Source: Cacajao melanocephalus (taxonomy: Eukaryota; Chordata; Mammalia; Primates; Pitheciidae). Taken from it: DNA of 64,000 bases. A model generated the notes under the pieces. It was not told the DNA's origin. It made no database searches and saw nothing but the letters and a program-made list of their open reading frames with translations. This document shows positions 44,777 to 63,875 of the stretch, one piece after another. The first letter of the stretch is position 1. Each line of letters opens with the position of its first letter. A program made the translations under genes and the position numbers. The stretch covers positions 1 through 64,000 of the forward strand of contig CAUYLG010063081.1 of NCBI GenBank assembly GCA_963573385.1. Reading direction: 5' to 3'.

Positions 44777-45227
44777 AGTAACAGTGAAATTCTAACATAT
44801 ATCTGAACAGTAAAATACCACCAATGGGCTGAAAGACTTCATGGGAGATAAGTATTCAATAAACAGGTGAAAAAAGAAATATAAATCGAGCTTGCTTAGG
44901 TTATTTTTCTATCTAATTGCTATGTCTAACTTGGAAAGTAAAGAACTGTTTTTGGTCAGCATAATTTATCATCAGAATTTAGCTGTTTACTAGTGAAAAG
45001 AAATACTAATCTAGGTTCGTTTTAGGTGAAAGGTAGTCATGACCCAAACGTCATTTAAACCAGAGTGCCTTGAGGATAAAGCGGCTTTATCCTTCCTGCC
45101 TCCATGTGTCTTGACATTCAGATGTGAGATGCGGCAGAAGTGGTGACCAACTTTCCAGACATCTGAGTCCACACCTTTGTAGCTTATGGTTTTCTCAGGT
45201 GGTAGGCAAATCAACAAATATGTACTC
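44777..45227. other. Unique intronic sequence
   Basis: No repeat or gene recognised. Confidence 0.4.
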
Positions 45228-45528
45228 TTCTTGGGGGGCGGGGAAGGTGGGGATGGAGTCGTGCTCTGTCCCCCAGGCTAGTGTGCAGTGGCCTGATCTT
45301 GGCTTACTGCAACCTCCTCCTGGGTTCAAGTGATTGTTACACCTCAGCCTCCTGAGTAGCTGGGATTACAGGTGCCCACCACCATGCCTGGCTAATTTTT
45401 GTATTTTTGGTAGAGACAGGCTTTCACCATGTTGACCAGGCTGGTCTCGAACTCCTGAGCTGAAGAGATCTGCCCACCTCAGCCTTCCAAAGTGCTGGGA
45501 TTATAGGCGTGAGCCACCTTCCCTGGCC
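45228..45528 (-). mobile_element. Alu with G-rich sequence in place of its tail
   Basis: Both arms; where a T tail should be it reads TTGGGGGGCGGGGAAGGTGG. CAACAAATATGTACT and CAACAAATATATACT flank it. Confidence 0.85.
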
Positions 45529-45674
45529 AACAAATATATACTTTTTACAACTTTGTCAAAGTCGCTATGAAGAATAAGTTGTATCTTGTTCACAGAAATT
45601 GCAGTCTACTGGGGGACTTGATTAATGTTTTAACCATCCAGTGTAACATGTCATCAAAGAGATGGTGAGACTTT

Positions 45675-45777
45675 ACATCCAGGCTGTCTAACAAGGTAGC
45701 TGTTCTACATTAAAAAACATATAGTACAGATGTAGAACATTTCTGTTATCATAGAACATTCTATTGGACAGTGCTAC
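45675..45777. mobile_element. Old hAT-type MITE end
   Basis: AGATGTAGAACATTTCTG through CTATTGGACAGTGCT resembles a common small hAT element ending in a GCTGTCCAATA-type terminus. Confidence 0.5.
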
Positions 45778-45824
45778 GCTGAAAGCTACAGGTCTTAGAG
45801 GAAGGAGAGGTTATGAGGCCTGGA
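45756..45824 (+). repeat. Dispersed duplication, copy 1
   Basis: 69 bases nearly repeated at 47466-47535 (about 6 differences in 70). This copy sits in continuous old sequence and looks original. Confidence 0.85.
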
Positions 45825-45910
45825 GTTGTCTAGGAAGTCTTTTTTACCAAAGGAGGGATTTCAACTGGGTCCCAAATAATGGGTGGAATTTGATAGGTGT
45901 AAGGAATTTG

Positions 45911-46047
45911 GCTGCATATGGTGGCTCACACCTGTAATCCAAGCACTTTGGAGGCCAAGGCAGGTGAATCACCTGAGGTCGGGAGTTCAAGACCAGCCTG
46001 ACCAACACGGTGAAACTCTGTCTTTATTAAAAAAAAAAAAAAAGAAA
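45911..46047 (+). mobile_element. Left-arm-only Alu, CCAAGCACTTTGGAGG variant
   Basis: Ends CTCTGTCTTTATT then A tail. AAGGAATTTG at 45901-45910 and AAAGAATTTG at 46048-46057. Confidence 0.85.
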
Positions 46048-46057
46048 AAAGAATTTG

Positions 46058-46341
46058 ATGGCTTATGCCTGTAATCCCAGCACTTGGCGGGGGGGCTGAG
46101 GCAGGAGGATTGCTTGAGCACAGGAGTTTGAGAGCAACTTGGGCAACATGGTGAAACCCCATCTCCACTAAAAATAAAAAAAATTAGCCAGGCATGGTGG
46201 CATGGGCCTGTAGTCCCAGCTACTGGTGAGACTAAGGTGGGAGGATCACCTGAGCCCAGGGGGTCAGGGCTGCAGTGAGCTATGGTCACACCACTGCACT
46301 CCAGCCTGGGCAACAGAGTTGAGACCCTGTCTCAAAAAAAT
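46058..46341 (+). mobile_element. Alu, 5' truncated
   Basis: Starts at GGCTTATGCCTG; both arms. Confidence 0.85.
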
Positions 46342-47053
46342 TCCTGGTAGCCTGGTAGACTAGGAGGGTAGGTAGAGAAGTGATTACTTATAAAAGATAT
46401 TGAATGCAAGACCAAGGAATCTCAGTTCTGTTCTTTTGTAGGGGAAGCTTTTAAAACTTTTGAGGCAAAGCACTGGTGTTTAATCATAGAGTTCCTACTA
46501 TGTGTTAGGCACATGCCTTGTGCTTGTTAATTTGTACAAAGTAAATCAGTACATTTGCCCTCTGCCCTAGGGGAGTTATGAACTGGAGTCCAACATTGTA
46601 CAAAGGTAAGTGTCCTGATTAATTTGTTTTGGTACTTTGGGTGAGAAAAGCATAGTGTACTTAAGTGTAGAAGTGTTTTTTGAGGATTTTTCATTGGCTA
46701 CAGATCATCACTCATATTTTATGTCTTTCACATTTAAAAATTTTACCATAACTTTGGGGTCATTTATAAAAACCACTAAAAGATCACTTGAGGGACATCC
46801 CCAAATCCTGAAAAACTTCTGGTGTTCTGGAACAGCCTCAGTGAGATCCAGAAGGGCGACATTGCTGGGCTGGCTCAGTCCTTATTGATTATGGCAGAAA
46901 TAATTAATATTGTGGTTACATACTTTTGCTAGACACCTTGGCTTACAAGGTGTAAGTGTAAAGTGTAGTACACTTTAGTCAGGATGGCCACATGGTCCTT
47001 TGGTGGTAAATTGTTTGAGATGCCTCCAGTTTTTAACAGGAGTAGCATATCGG
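46342..47053. other. Unique intronic sequence
   Basis: MIR-like scrap near 46488-46540 and two small hairpins at 46933-46977. No exon. Confidence 0.4.
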
Positions 47054-47198
47054 GCCCAGGAGCAGTGACTCATGCCTGTAATTCCAGCACTTTGGAAGGC
47101 TGAGGCAAGGGGATTGCTTGAGCCCAGGAGTTTGAGACCAGCCTGGGCAACATGATGAGACGTTGTCTGTTTTAAAAAAACAAAACAAAACAAAAACA
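47054..47198 (+). mobile_element. Alu left-arm monomer, old (J-like)
   Basis: GAGCCCAGGAGTTTGAGACC-type left arm with a CAAAA tail. Confidence 0.75.
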
Positions 47199-47535
<337 letters not shown>

Positions 47536-47594
47536 AATAGCATATGTCTATTATGGTCAGTTCTCATTTGTCATGTTAGGATTATCACAACTCT

Positions 47595-47880
47595 TTTTTT
47601 TTTTTTTTTGAGGTGGAATATTGCTCTGCTGCCCAGGGTGGTGTGCAGTGGCACAGTCTCAGCTCACCACAACCTCCGTCTCCCAGGTTCGAGTGATTCT
47701 CCTACCTTAGCCTCTTGAGTAGCTGGGATTATAGGCACACACCACCACGGTCCACTAATTTTTTGTAGAGATGGGGTTTCACCATGTTGGACAGGCTGGT
47801 TTTGAACTCCTGACCTCGTGATCCACCCACCTCAGCCTCCCAAAGTGCTGGGATTACAGGTGTGAGCTACTGCGCCTGGC
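47595..47880 (-). mobile_element. Alu, full length
   Basis: Both arms; TCACAACTCTTT on both sides. Confidence 0.9.
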
Positions 47881-48057
47881 TCTGTCACAACTCTTTAATT
47901 CAGATCAGCAAACATATTGAGAGCCAGTTATTGCACCAGGCAGGATCCAAGGATAATGAAATGTTGTCCATTTTCGTGAAACTGGAGACGTTGTAGGGAC
48001 CAACGTGTGTGCTGTGTCATTATGGATGTAGGATAGGGGAGACAACCAGGTAGTGAG

Positions 48058-48285
48058 TGGTTCAAGACTCCGGCTCTGAAGTCAGACAGATCTGGGACTG
48101 AATGCTGGATCTGCCACTTCCTAGTCAGAATCTGAGCCTCTGTTTTCTTATCTGTAAAAGAAGATGATAACAGTACTTAGGTTGTAGGTACTGTTGAAGA
48201 TTCAATAAGATAATGTGGATAAAATGCTTAGCATAGTGCCTGGCATATAGTAAGAGCTCTGTAAATCTAAGTTCTTATTAAGTAT
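48058..48285 (+). mobile_element. MIR
   Basis: CTGGATCTGCCACTTCCTAG through AGTGCCTGGCATATAGTAAG in MIR order. Confidence 0.85.
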
Positions 48286-48690
48286 CCAAGAAAAGAGACT
48301 AATTCTCTTTAGAAGTGAGAGAAAGGCATCATTACTGAGGGGATTTATCAGTTGGGAGCACCTGAATAGGGCTTTGTAGCATGAATAGGAATTCTCTCCA
48401 CAAAGTTGCATTATAAACAGTGGCATTCAAGGCTGAAGGAACATGAGTGTGTGGAGGCTTAAAAAAGCCTGGTATGTTCAGGGAGCTATAAGTAGAAGTT
48501 CTTAATTTAGGAGACCTAAACCAAGGGGAAAGGAGGCCAAGGAGCCACAGCAATTACCCCTTTTCTTCTGTTAATAATTGAGTTTAAATGTCATTAAAAT
48601 AAGTTATTTTGTCCTTTTTACCAAAGTCATATCATGCTATTAACCAAAGACTTGTAGAAATGTAGAATATGTGTGTTTTACATGTATCTT

Positions 48691-48842
48691 TAAAAAAAAT
48701 TTTTTTTTAATTTTATTATATTTAAATAGAGACGGGGTTTCACCATGTGGGCCAGGATGGTCTCGATTTGCAGACCTCGTGATCTGCCCTCCTTGGCCTC
48801 CCAAAGTGCTGAGATTACAGGCGTGAGCCACCGCGCCCGGCC
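48691..48842 (-). mobile_element. Left-arm-only Alu with perfect target-site duplication
   Basis: Long AT-rich tail then one left arm. TACATGTATCTT at 48679-48690 and 48843-48854. Confidence 0.93.
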
Positions 48843-48854
48843 TACATGTATCTT

Positions 48855-49946
<1,092 letters not shown>

Positions 49947-49949
49947 TCT

Positions 49950-50148
49950 GGAGGTCTCACTTTGTCACCTAGGCTGGAGTGCAGTGAGTGGCAAGATCAT
50001 GGCTCACTGCAGCCTTGATCTCCCAGGCTCAAGTGATACTCCCCCTTCAGACCCCAGAGTAGCTGGGTCTACAGGAATGTGCTACCACCCTCAGCTAATT
50101 TTTAAATTTTTTTGAGTCGGCATCTCTTCATGTTGCACAGGCTGAATC
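49950..50148 (-). mobile_element. Alu, old, partial
   Basis: J-like right arm and the start of the left arm. Confidence 0.75.
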
Positions 50149-50210
50149 ACTCTTTTTTGTTGTTGTTGTTGTTTCTCAGCTGGAATACTCATATTAAAAA
50201 CTATAATATC

Positions 50211-50516
50211 AGTCCGGGCACAATGGTTCATGCTTGTAATCCCAGCACTTCAGGAGGCCGAGGCAGGCAGATCATGAGGTCAGGAGTTCGAGACCAGCCT
50301 GGCCAACACAGTGGAACCCCGTCTACTAAAAATACAAATATTATCTGGGCGTGGTGGCGCACGCCTGTAATCCCAGCTATTCAGGAGGCTAAAGCTGAAG
50401 AATCACTTGAACCCGGGAGGCAGAGGTTGCAGTGAGCCGAGATCGCACCACTGCACTCCAGCCTTTGCTACGGAGCTAGACTCCGTCTCAAAAACAAAAC
50501 AAAACAAAACAAAAAC
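50211..50516 (+). mobile_element. Alu, full length
   Basis: Both arms, CAAAA tail. Confidence 0.9.
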
Positions 50517-50521
50517 TTATC

Positions 50522-52282
<1,761 letters not shown>

Positions 52283-52591
52283 GGCCAGGCGTGGTGGCTC
52301 ATGCCTGTAATCTCAGCACTTTGGGAGGCTAATGTGGTGGGGGGGCGTTGAAGGGAATTGCTTGAGGTCAGGAGTTCAAGACCAGCCTTGCCAACATGGC
52401 AAAACCCCATCTTACTAAAAATACAAAAATTGGTTAGGCATGGTGGTGCATGCCTGTAAGTCGCAGCTACTCGGGAGGCTGAGTCACAAAGATCGCTTGA
52501 ATCTGAGAGGCAGAGGTTGCAGTTAGTCGAGATCATGCCACTGCACTCCAGCCTGGGTGACAGAGAGAGACTTCATCTAAAAAAAAAAAGA
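52283..52591 (+). mobile_element. Alu, full length
   Basis: Both arms; contains a GTGGGGGGGC insertion. Confidence 0.88.
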
Positions 52592-52643
52592 AGCATAATT
52601 AAGTTGGTAATGCTTATACGTTGGGGCAGGTGGAATAATGGAA

Positions 52644-52751
52644 GCATTCTGGAACCAGAAATAATCAGTTGATTAAGAATAATCTGGCCAGGTGCAGTAG
52701 CTCAGCATTCTGGAACCAGAAATAGTCAGTTGATTAAGAATAACCTGTCCA
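52644..52751 (+). repeat. 61-bp tandem duplication ending in an Alu head
   Basis: GCATTCTGGAACCAGAAATA starts at 52644 and again at 52705. The first unit ends with 19 bases of Alu 5' end (GGCCAGGTGCAGTAGCTCA). Confidence 0.85.
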
Positions 52752-53072
<321 letters not shown>

Positions 53073-53594
53073 CTAGGTGTCCTGTTTCAGCAGTGCCCCA
53101 TAGATTCCATAGACGTCTACCCTCAGTTTCCCCTAAGTTTTCCAATGGGAGCACATACCTCTGTACCCATTGAGAATATTTTCTGAGTGATGGGGAATGA
53201 GACTGGAGGTGGAGGGTAGAGGAGATCCATACAGTCTTTGGGTTAAACTTTTTCCTCTTTGCCTAGGAAAGATTTATGCTAATCTTAACCACAGATTTGT
53301 AGTAAGAATGTATCAGTTTTGTCATTCAGTTCTGGATTCCAGTTTTCTTTATTGTAATACCAATATTTCAAAGTAAATTTTGAAATGAATCAGTACAAAA
53401 GATATGTAGTAAATGGAAAGTTGGTCTTCACCTTATCCAGAGTCACTTCATGTGTATACATGCAAACATGTTATTCTGTTTTTTTTCTTCCATAGATCGC
53501 AGCAAATTATATACCAAAGTCTGTATTTTGCTTTTTGTCACTTTATCTTAGAGAATACTTCATGCGAATAGATGTGTAGATACCTCATGTTTTA

Positions 53595-53791
<197 letters not shown>

Positions 53792-53876
53792 ACTACATAG
53801 TAGTATTCTAGGCTATGGATATCATAAATTTAGTTTCCTAATAATAGGCATAGATGATTTTCCTGGGCAACAAATT

Positions 53877-53933
53877 AGAGTTGGCTGTGTCTCAGGAAGA
53901 AGCCAACAGGAAGAACCTTATTTTGAGTCAGGT
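53877..53933 (+). repeat. 57-bp dispersed duplication, copy 2
   Basis: Inserted in old LINE-like sequence, so probably derived from 51200-51256. No A tail and no clear target-site duplication. Confidence 0.95.
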
Positions 53934-54484
53934 TCCAAAGACAGAAACGTTGTTGCAATGAATATTCTGACATTTGTTTTTGGGCACCTGTGAATAAATC
54001 TGTACATATGTATTTTTAATGTTTTAATCATAATATGTATCCTATTTGGAAATGTGCCTTTTTAGTTAATGGAGTGCATGTTTTACCCCGTTGCACTTAG
54101 ACATTAACTCGAGGACAAATCTAGCTACCTCCTTGAATGAGTCTCTCACTTGGACAGTTAGGAATTGTTGTGCCCCCCCAAAAACCCCCAATATTTTTAA
54201 AGCTCACCTTATCGATATGAGCTCTCTTTCCCAAGGACAGCTAGTTACTTATTATTTATTTTTTCAGAGTTGCTTTGTATGTATACATATAAACAAACCT
54301 AGATGCATATGCCTATAGTGCCAGGATCCAGACTATGAATCTCCTCCAATTCATTGCTAAGACACAAAAAACTTTTGCTAAACTCCATTGCTCCTTTGAC
54401 AAGTCAGGGAGGAAGTTATTTGTTTTTTGGTATTGTTCTCATGGATGGGTTACTTATTGATGCTTCTGTTTGAGTTGTCTGTAG

Positions 54485-54825
<341 letters not shown>

Positions 54826-54834
54826 CTTCTTCCT

Positions 54835-54964
54835 CTTTTTTTTTTTTAAAAAATAGAGATGGAATCTGGCTATATGAGCCAGGCTGGTCTCAAACCCCTG
54901 GTCTCAAGCAGTCTTCCCGCCTTGGCCTCCTTGCTGGGATTGGGGTGAGCCACTCTGCCCAGCC
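54835..54964 (-). mobile_element. Alu left-arm monomer, old
   Basis: Diverged left arm with a T tail and an internal loss (CTCCTTGCTGGGATTGGGG). Confidence 0.75.
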
Positions 54965-55566
54965 TATAGCAGCAATTTTCACAGTGTAGGCCACATTCCT
55001 GGGAGTCCTAGATCAAAACTATTGTTTCATAATATAATTATTTGTGTTTTTTACTGCTGCCAATAAATCAAATAACACCAATTTCACTTAGGATTGTCCA
55101 TGATGAAACAGTAAAGGATGTTAATTTCATGATTCTCCACCCTTGAGGACTCTCTGATATTCTGTAATGGGAATTACGACAGTGATAAGGAAAAGTGTAT
55201 GTGAACTAAGTTGTGATCTCAGACTGGATGCTTTTTCCATGATACACCATTCTTACTTGAAAGAATGACTGATAAACCAACTGAGATATTGGCAGATATT
55301 TTCTCAAAAATGAAAGAAGGGAAGCTGTCTGTTCAGGGAAAGCAGCTGACAATATTTGTTGCCAATGATAACATTTGAGCTTTAGAGTAAAAATCAGAAT
55401 TTGAGAAAGCTTGTATCCACCACTGTGAGTCTGTTTTCCAATATTAATGAATATAGTTTTTGATGTTAACAAATATAGTGTATAAGGAAATGCATCAACA
55501 TTTGGAAGGTCTGCGTATCTCTGAAACAGCATTTTCCACATGACTGATGCATGATGTTACAGAATC

Positions 55567-55882
<316 letters not shown>

Positions 55883-56042
55883 TCAAATTTTCCTCATGTA
55901 CTCAACCAAAGCAATGTATTGCAACAGATTGAATGCAAAAGCAGTTATGAGAATCCAGCTGTCTTCTATTAAGCCAGATCTTACAGAGATTTCCTAAACT
56001 TTGAACAGTGCTACTCTTTCCACTAATTGTTTTTTGTTTTGA

Positions 56043-56349
<307 letters not shown>

Positions 56350-56358
56350 CAAAAATAA

Positions 56359-56999
<641 letters not shown>

Positions 57000-57041
57000 T
57001 TTTTTGATGAGTTAATAAATATTTTTAAAATTCCTCACTTT

Positions 57042-57328
57042 TGGCCAGGCACTGTGGCTCACACCTGTAATCCCAGCACTTTGAGAAGCTGAGGCAGGAG
57101 GATCGCTTGAGGTCAGGAGTTCAAGACCAGTCTCTGCAATATAGGGAAACCCCCCATCTCTACAAAAAATACAAAAGTTAGCTGAGTGTGGTAGCACATA
57201 CTTATAGTCCCAGCTACTCGGGAGGCTGAGGATTGTTTTGAGCCTGGGAGGTTGAGGCCGCAGTGAGCTGTGATGATGTCACTGCACTCCGGCCTGGGTG
57301 ACAGAGTATGACCCTATCTCAAAAAAGC
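57042..57328 (+). mobile_element. Alu, full length
   Basis: Both arms. Confidence 0.9.
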
Positions 57329-57443
57329 AAAAATTAAAAAGCCCTCAATTTTAATGTCTGATACATATAATTTCTAATAGATATAACCTTCATAAACAAA
57401 AGCTTTTTGGAATCCTGAGTATTTAAAAGTATGACAGGGTCCT

Positions 57444-57569
57444 GAGGCCAGGGGCAGTGGCTCCTGCCTGTAATCTCAGCACTTTGGAAGATTCAGGACC
57501 AGCCTGGGTCACATAGTGAGACCCCATCTCCCTTTAAAAAATAAAATAAAATAAAATAAAATAAAATTT
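57444..57569 (+). mobile_element. Alu left-arm monomer, internally deleted, (AAAAT)n tail
   Basis: Left arm missing its middle, followed by TAAAA pentamers. Confidence 0.75.
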
Positions 57570-57695
57570 ATTTTTTTTATATTTTGTTTTACAAAACAGT
57601 ATTTTTATTGTTTATTATTTCTTTTAAACTTAAAAAATAATGAATAAAGGGGCTTTGAGAGCAAAGAATTTGAGAAAGGTTGGTCTAAAGGTTTT

Positions 57696-57973
57696 TTTTT
57701 AAAGATGGGGTTTCACCATGTTGGCCAGGATGGTCTCGATCTCTTGACCTTGTGATCTGCCCCCCTCGGTCTCCCAAAGTGCTGGAATTATAGGCGTGTG
57801 CCACCACGCCCGGCCCTTTTTTTTTTTTTTTTAAGAGATGGGGTTTCACCATGTTGGCCAGGCTGGCAGGCTGGTCTCGATCTCCTGACCTCATGATCCA
57901 TTTCTGCCTCGACCTCCCAAAGTGCTAGGATTACAGGCATGAGCCACCACGTCCGTCCTTTTTTTTTTTTTTA
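57696..57973 (-). mobile_element. Two left-arm-only Alus in tandem within one target-site duplication
   Basis: Left arm 57696-57814, T run, second left arm to 57957, then another T run to ~57972. TCTAAAGGTTTT at 57684-57695 and 57977-57988 flanks the pair. Confidence 0.85.
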
Positions 57974-58008
57974 GGTTCTAAAGGTTTTAACATAAGAATT
58001 CCTGGGTT

Positions 58009-60130
<2,122 letters not shown>

Positions 60131-60162
60131 CAGATCTTTTGCCCAGTTAAAAAAAAAAATAT

Positions 60163-60458
60163 TGTTCAGTGTGGTGGCTCACAACTGTAATACTAGCACT
60201 TTGGGAGGCTGAATCAGATGTATCATGAGCTCAGGAGTTTAAGACCAGCCTGGCCAAATGGTGAAACCTTGTCTCTACTAAAAAATACAAAGAAAATTAG
60301 CTGGGCGTGGTGGTGTGCTCCTGTAGTCCCAGCTGCCTGGGAGGATGAGGCAGGAGAATCATTTGAACCCAGGAGGTGGAGGTTGCAGTGAGTCTAGCCT
60401 GGGCGACAGAGCAAGACTCCATCTCAAAAAAAAAAAAAAAAAAAAACAAAAAAAAAAA
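60163..60458 (+). mobile_element. Alu, right arm partly deleted
   Basis: Both arms; about 30 bases missing between CAGTGAG and CTAGCCTGGG. Long A tail. Confidence 0.87.
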
Positions 60459-60464
60459 CCACAT

Positions 60465-60786
60465 GGCCAAGACGCAGTGACTTACACCTGTATAATCCTG
60501 GTGTTTTGGTGGCTGAGGCAGGAGGATCGCTTGAGTTCAGGAATTTGAGACCAGCCTGGGCAGCAGTGAGACATTGTCTCTTAAAAAAAAAAATTTCTTT
60601 TAATTAGCTGGGCTTGGTGGCATGCACCTGTAGTCCTAGCTACTCAGGAGGCTGAGGTGGGAGGATCACTTGAGCCCAAGAGTTTGATAGTTCGAGGTTA
60701 TAGTGAGCTATGATCCTGCCACTGCACTCCAGCCTGGGCCACAGAGTGAGATCCTGTCTTTTAGAAACAAAACAAAACAAAAAAAT
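60465..60786 (+). mobile_element. Alu, old (J-like)
   Basis: Both arms, CAAAA tail. Confidence 0.87.
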
Positions 60787-61002
60787 GAAAATTAAAAACA
60801 AGAGCAACAAAAATGTTGCTTTTTGTTACTGAGTTGTAGCCCAAATTTCTCGAGGGTAAAGCATTGAAAAGCAGGTAGTAGATTTGCTATTTAAAGAGAT
60901 TTACTTGTAGCACTATTCACTATAGCAAAGACATGGAATCGACCTAAATGCCCATCAGTGCCCATCAATGACAGATTGGATAAAGAAAATGTGGTACATA
61001 CA

Positions 61003-61271
61003 GGCCAGCTGAGGTGGCTCACGCCTGTAATCCCAGCACTTTAGGAGGTTGAGGGGGGCAGATCACGAGGTCAGGAGATCGAGACCATCCTGGCCAACAT
61101 GGTGAAACCCCGTTTCTACTAAAATACAAAAAATTAGCCAGGTGTGGTGGCACGCCCCTGTAGTCCCAGCTACTTGGGAGGCTGAGGCGGGGGAATTGCT
61201 TGAACCTGGGAGGCAGAGCCACTTCACTCCAGTCTGGTGACAGAGCAAGACTTTGTCTCCAAAAAAAAAAA
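61003..61271 (+). mobile_element. Alu nested in L1
   Basis: Both arms with a right-arm deletion; duplication AAGAAAATGTGGTACATACA of L1 sequence. Confidence 0.92.
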
Positions 61272-61329
61272 GAAAAGAAAATGTGGTACATACACTGTGG
61301 AATACTATGCAGCCATAAAAAACAATGAG

Positions 61330-61686
<357 letters not shown>

Positions 61687-61985
61687 CTATTATCCTTAGC
61701 AAACTAATGCAGGAGCAGAAAGCCAAATACCACATGTTCTCACTTGTAAGTGGGAGCTGAATGATAAGAACTTAAGAACACAAAGAAGGAAACAACAGAT
61801 ACTGGGGTCTACTTAAGGGTGGAGGGTGGGAGGAGAGAGAGGAACAGAAAAGATAACTATTGGGTATTGGGCTTAATACCTGGGTGATGAAATCTGTACA
61901 ACAAACCCCTGTGACATGAGTTTACCTATATAACAAACCTGCACATGTAACTCCAAACCTAAAATAAAAGTTAAAAAAAAAAAAA

Positions 61986-62301
<316 letters not shown>

Positions 62302-62534
62302 TCATCCAAGTGGTTGTATGATTTTTAGTGTCTATATATCAATATTTAGTATGATCTACTTTCTTAGATTTTCTAATGCTACCAACGGGCACATGTCGTG
62401 AAAAAGCCTGTTTTAGAAGACAACAGTTTGCTAAAATCTCATTATTGCAGTTTAAGGAAAACAATTCTATAACAGTTTATAGAAAATGCCTTTTTAATTT
62501 TTTTTTTCTTTTGAGGCTTAGATTTTTATTTTTA

Positions 62535-62657
62535 TGTTTTTAGAGATGGGGTCTTCCTTTGTTGCCCAGGCTGGCCTCAAACTCCTGGGCTCAAGTGATC
62601 TTCCTGCTTCAGCCTCCTGAGTAGCTGGGACTACAGATGTGTACTACTGCTCCTGGC
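62535..62657 (-). mobile_element. Alu fragment, old
   Basis: Left-arm-like start followed by right-arm-like GTAGCTGGGACTACAG; chimeric or internally deleted. Confidence 0.65.
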
Positions 62658-63351
62658 TGGAAGTTTAGATTTTAATTTAAACTCTTCTATTGGGAAACTT
62701 TGTATGTTTGCTTTACCACTTACATTTGCATGCATTGTTGTGCCTTTTGTCTCCTGCTTAAGGAAGGGCAGTTTATGCTGCTATATGAAGTTAATTAGCC
62801 TACTATGGTACTTCAGTTTTCTCTATGTTAAAAGTGTGTTCCAGATTTTTGAAAAATTTATTTAATTTTCATTCATTTAGTCAACAAATATTTGAGCATT
62901 CTGGAGTTGCCGGGGAAATACCAGTGAACTGAAAAATATCTTTGTTCTTATGGGGCCTAAGACCCTAGCTGATCATCGTGGAAGGAGATATATGGGAAAA
63001 GCAATATATGACCAGTGGAGGGTGATGAGCACTGTAAAGGAGAATTCAGCAGGGGAGATGTTGCTGTTTTAGGTAGAAGGGTGTCAAGGGACCTTGTGCA
63101 GAGAGGGAGCAAGCCATGGAGCTATCTAGGGGAAGAGACTATCAGGTGGAGAGAAGAGTCCTAGGGCAGAAATGGGCAAGGTGTGTTCCAGGAGCAGGGA
63201 AGGGACAGCTGTGAGCAAGGGGAGAACTGTAGGGGAGGAGGCAGAGAGAGGCATCTGGGGCAAAATGGACTGCCTGGTGGGCCGTCGTAGGACTTTGGAT
63301 TTTTTCCTGAGTGGATTTTGAGCAGGGAAATGAAATGATCTGACTCTGTGT
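62658..63351. mobile_element. Unique and L2-like sequence
   Basis: From ~62865 the sequence resembles a decayed LINE (TCAACAAATATTTGAGCATT, GAGCAGGGAAATGAAATGATC) and continues after the next Alus at 63876. No exon. Confidence 0.45.
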
Positions 63352-63533
63352 GTTTTTTTGTTTTTTGTTTTTTTTTTTTTGAGACAAAAATCTTGCTCTG
63401 TTGCCAAGACTGGAATGCAGGCAGTGGTGCAACCTCAGCTCACTGCAACCTTACCTCCTGGGTTCAAGCTGTTCTCCTGCTCAACCTCCCGAGTAGCTGG
63501 GATTACAGGCTTGGGTAACCATGCAGGGCTAAT
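63352..63533 (-). mobile_element. Alu right arm
   Basis: T-rich tail and one right arm, ending at the linker. Confidence 0.8.
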
Positions 63534-63875
63534 ATTTGTTTTGTTTTGTTTTGTTTTTTTCTTATTTATGTATTTATTTATTTAATGTTTTTTGAGATGG
63601 AATCTTCCTCTGTTACCAAGGCTGGAGGGCAGTGGCGCGAACTCAGCTCACATCAATCTCCACCTCCAGGGTTCAAGCCATTCTTCTGCCTTAGCCTCCG
63701 AGTAGCTGGGATTACTTGTTGCCTGTCACCACACCCGACTAAGTTTTATATTTTTAGTAGAGACGGGGTTTTACCATATTGGCCAGGCTGGCCTCGAACC
63801 CCTGACCTCAAGTGATCTGCCTGCCTCAGCCTCCCAAAGTGCAGGGAGTACAGGTTTGAGCCACTGTGCCAGCCA
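63534..63875 (-). mobile_element. Alu, full length
   Basis: GTTTT and ATTT-rich tail, both arms. Confidence 0.88.

Noticed and set aside
55206..55541. 111-codon antisense frame
   Set aside because: It lies opposite a decayed hAT transposase segment and reads its complementary strand.
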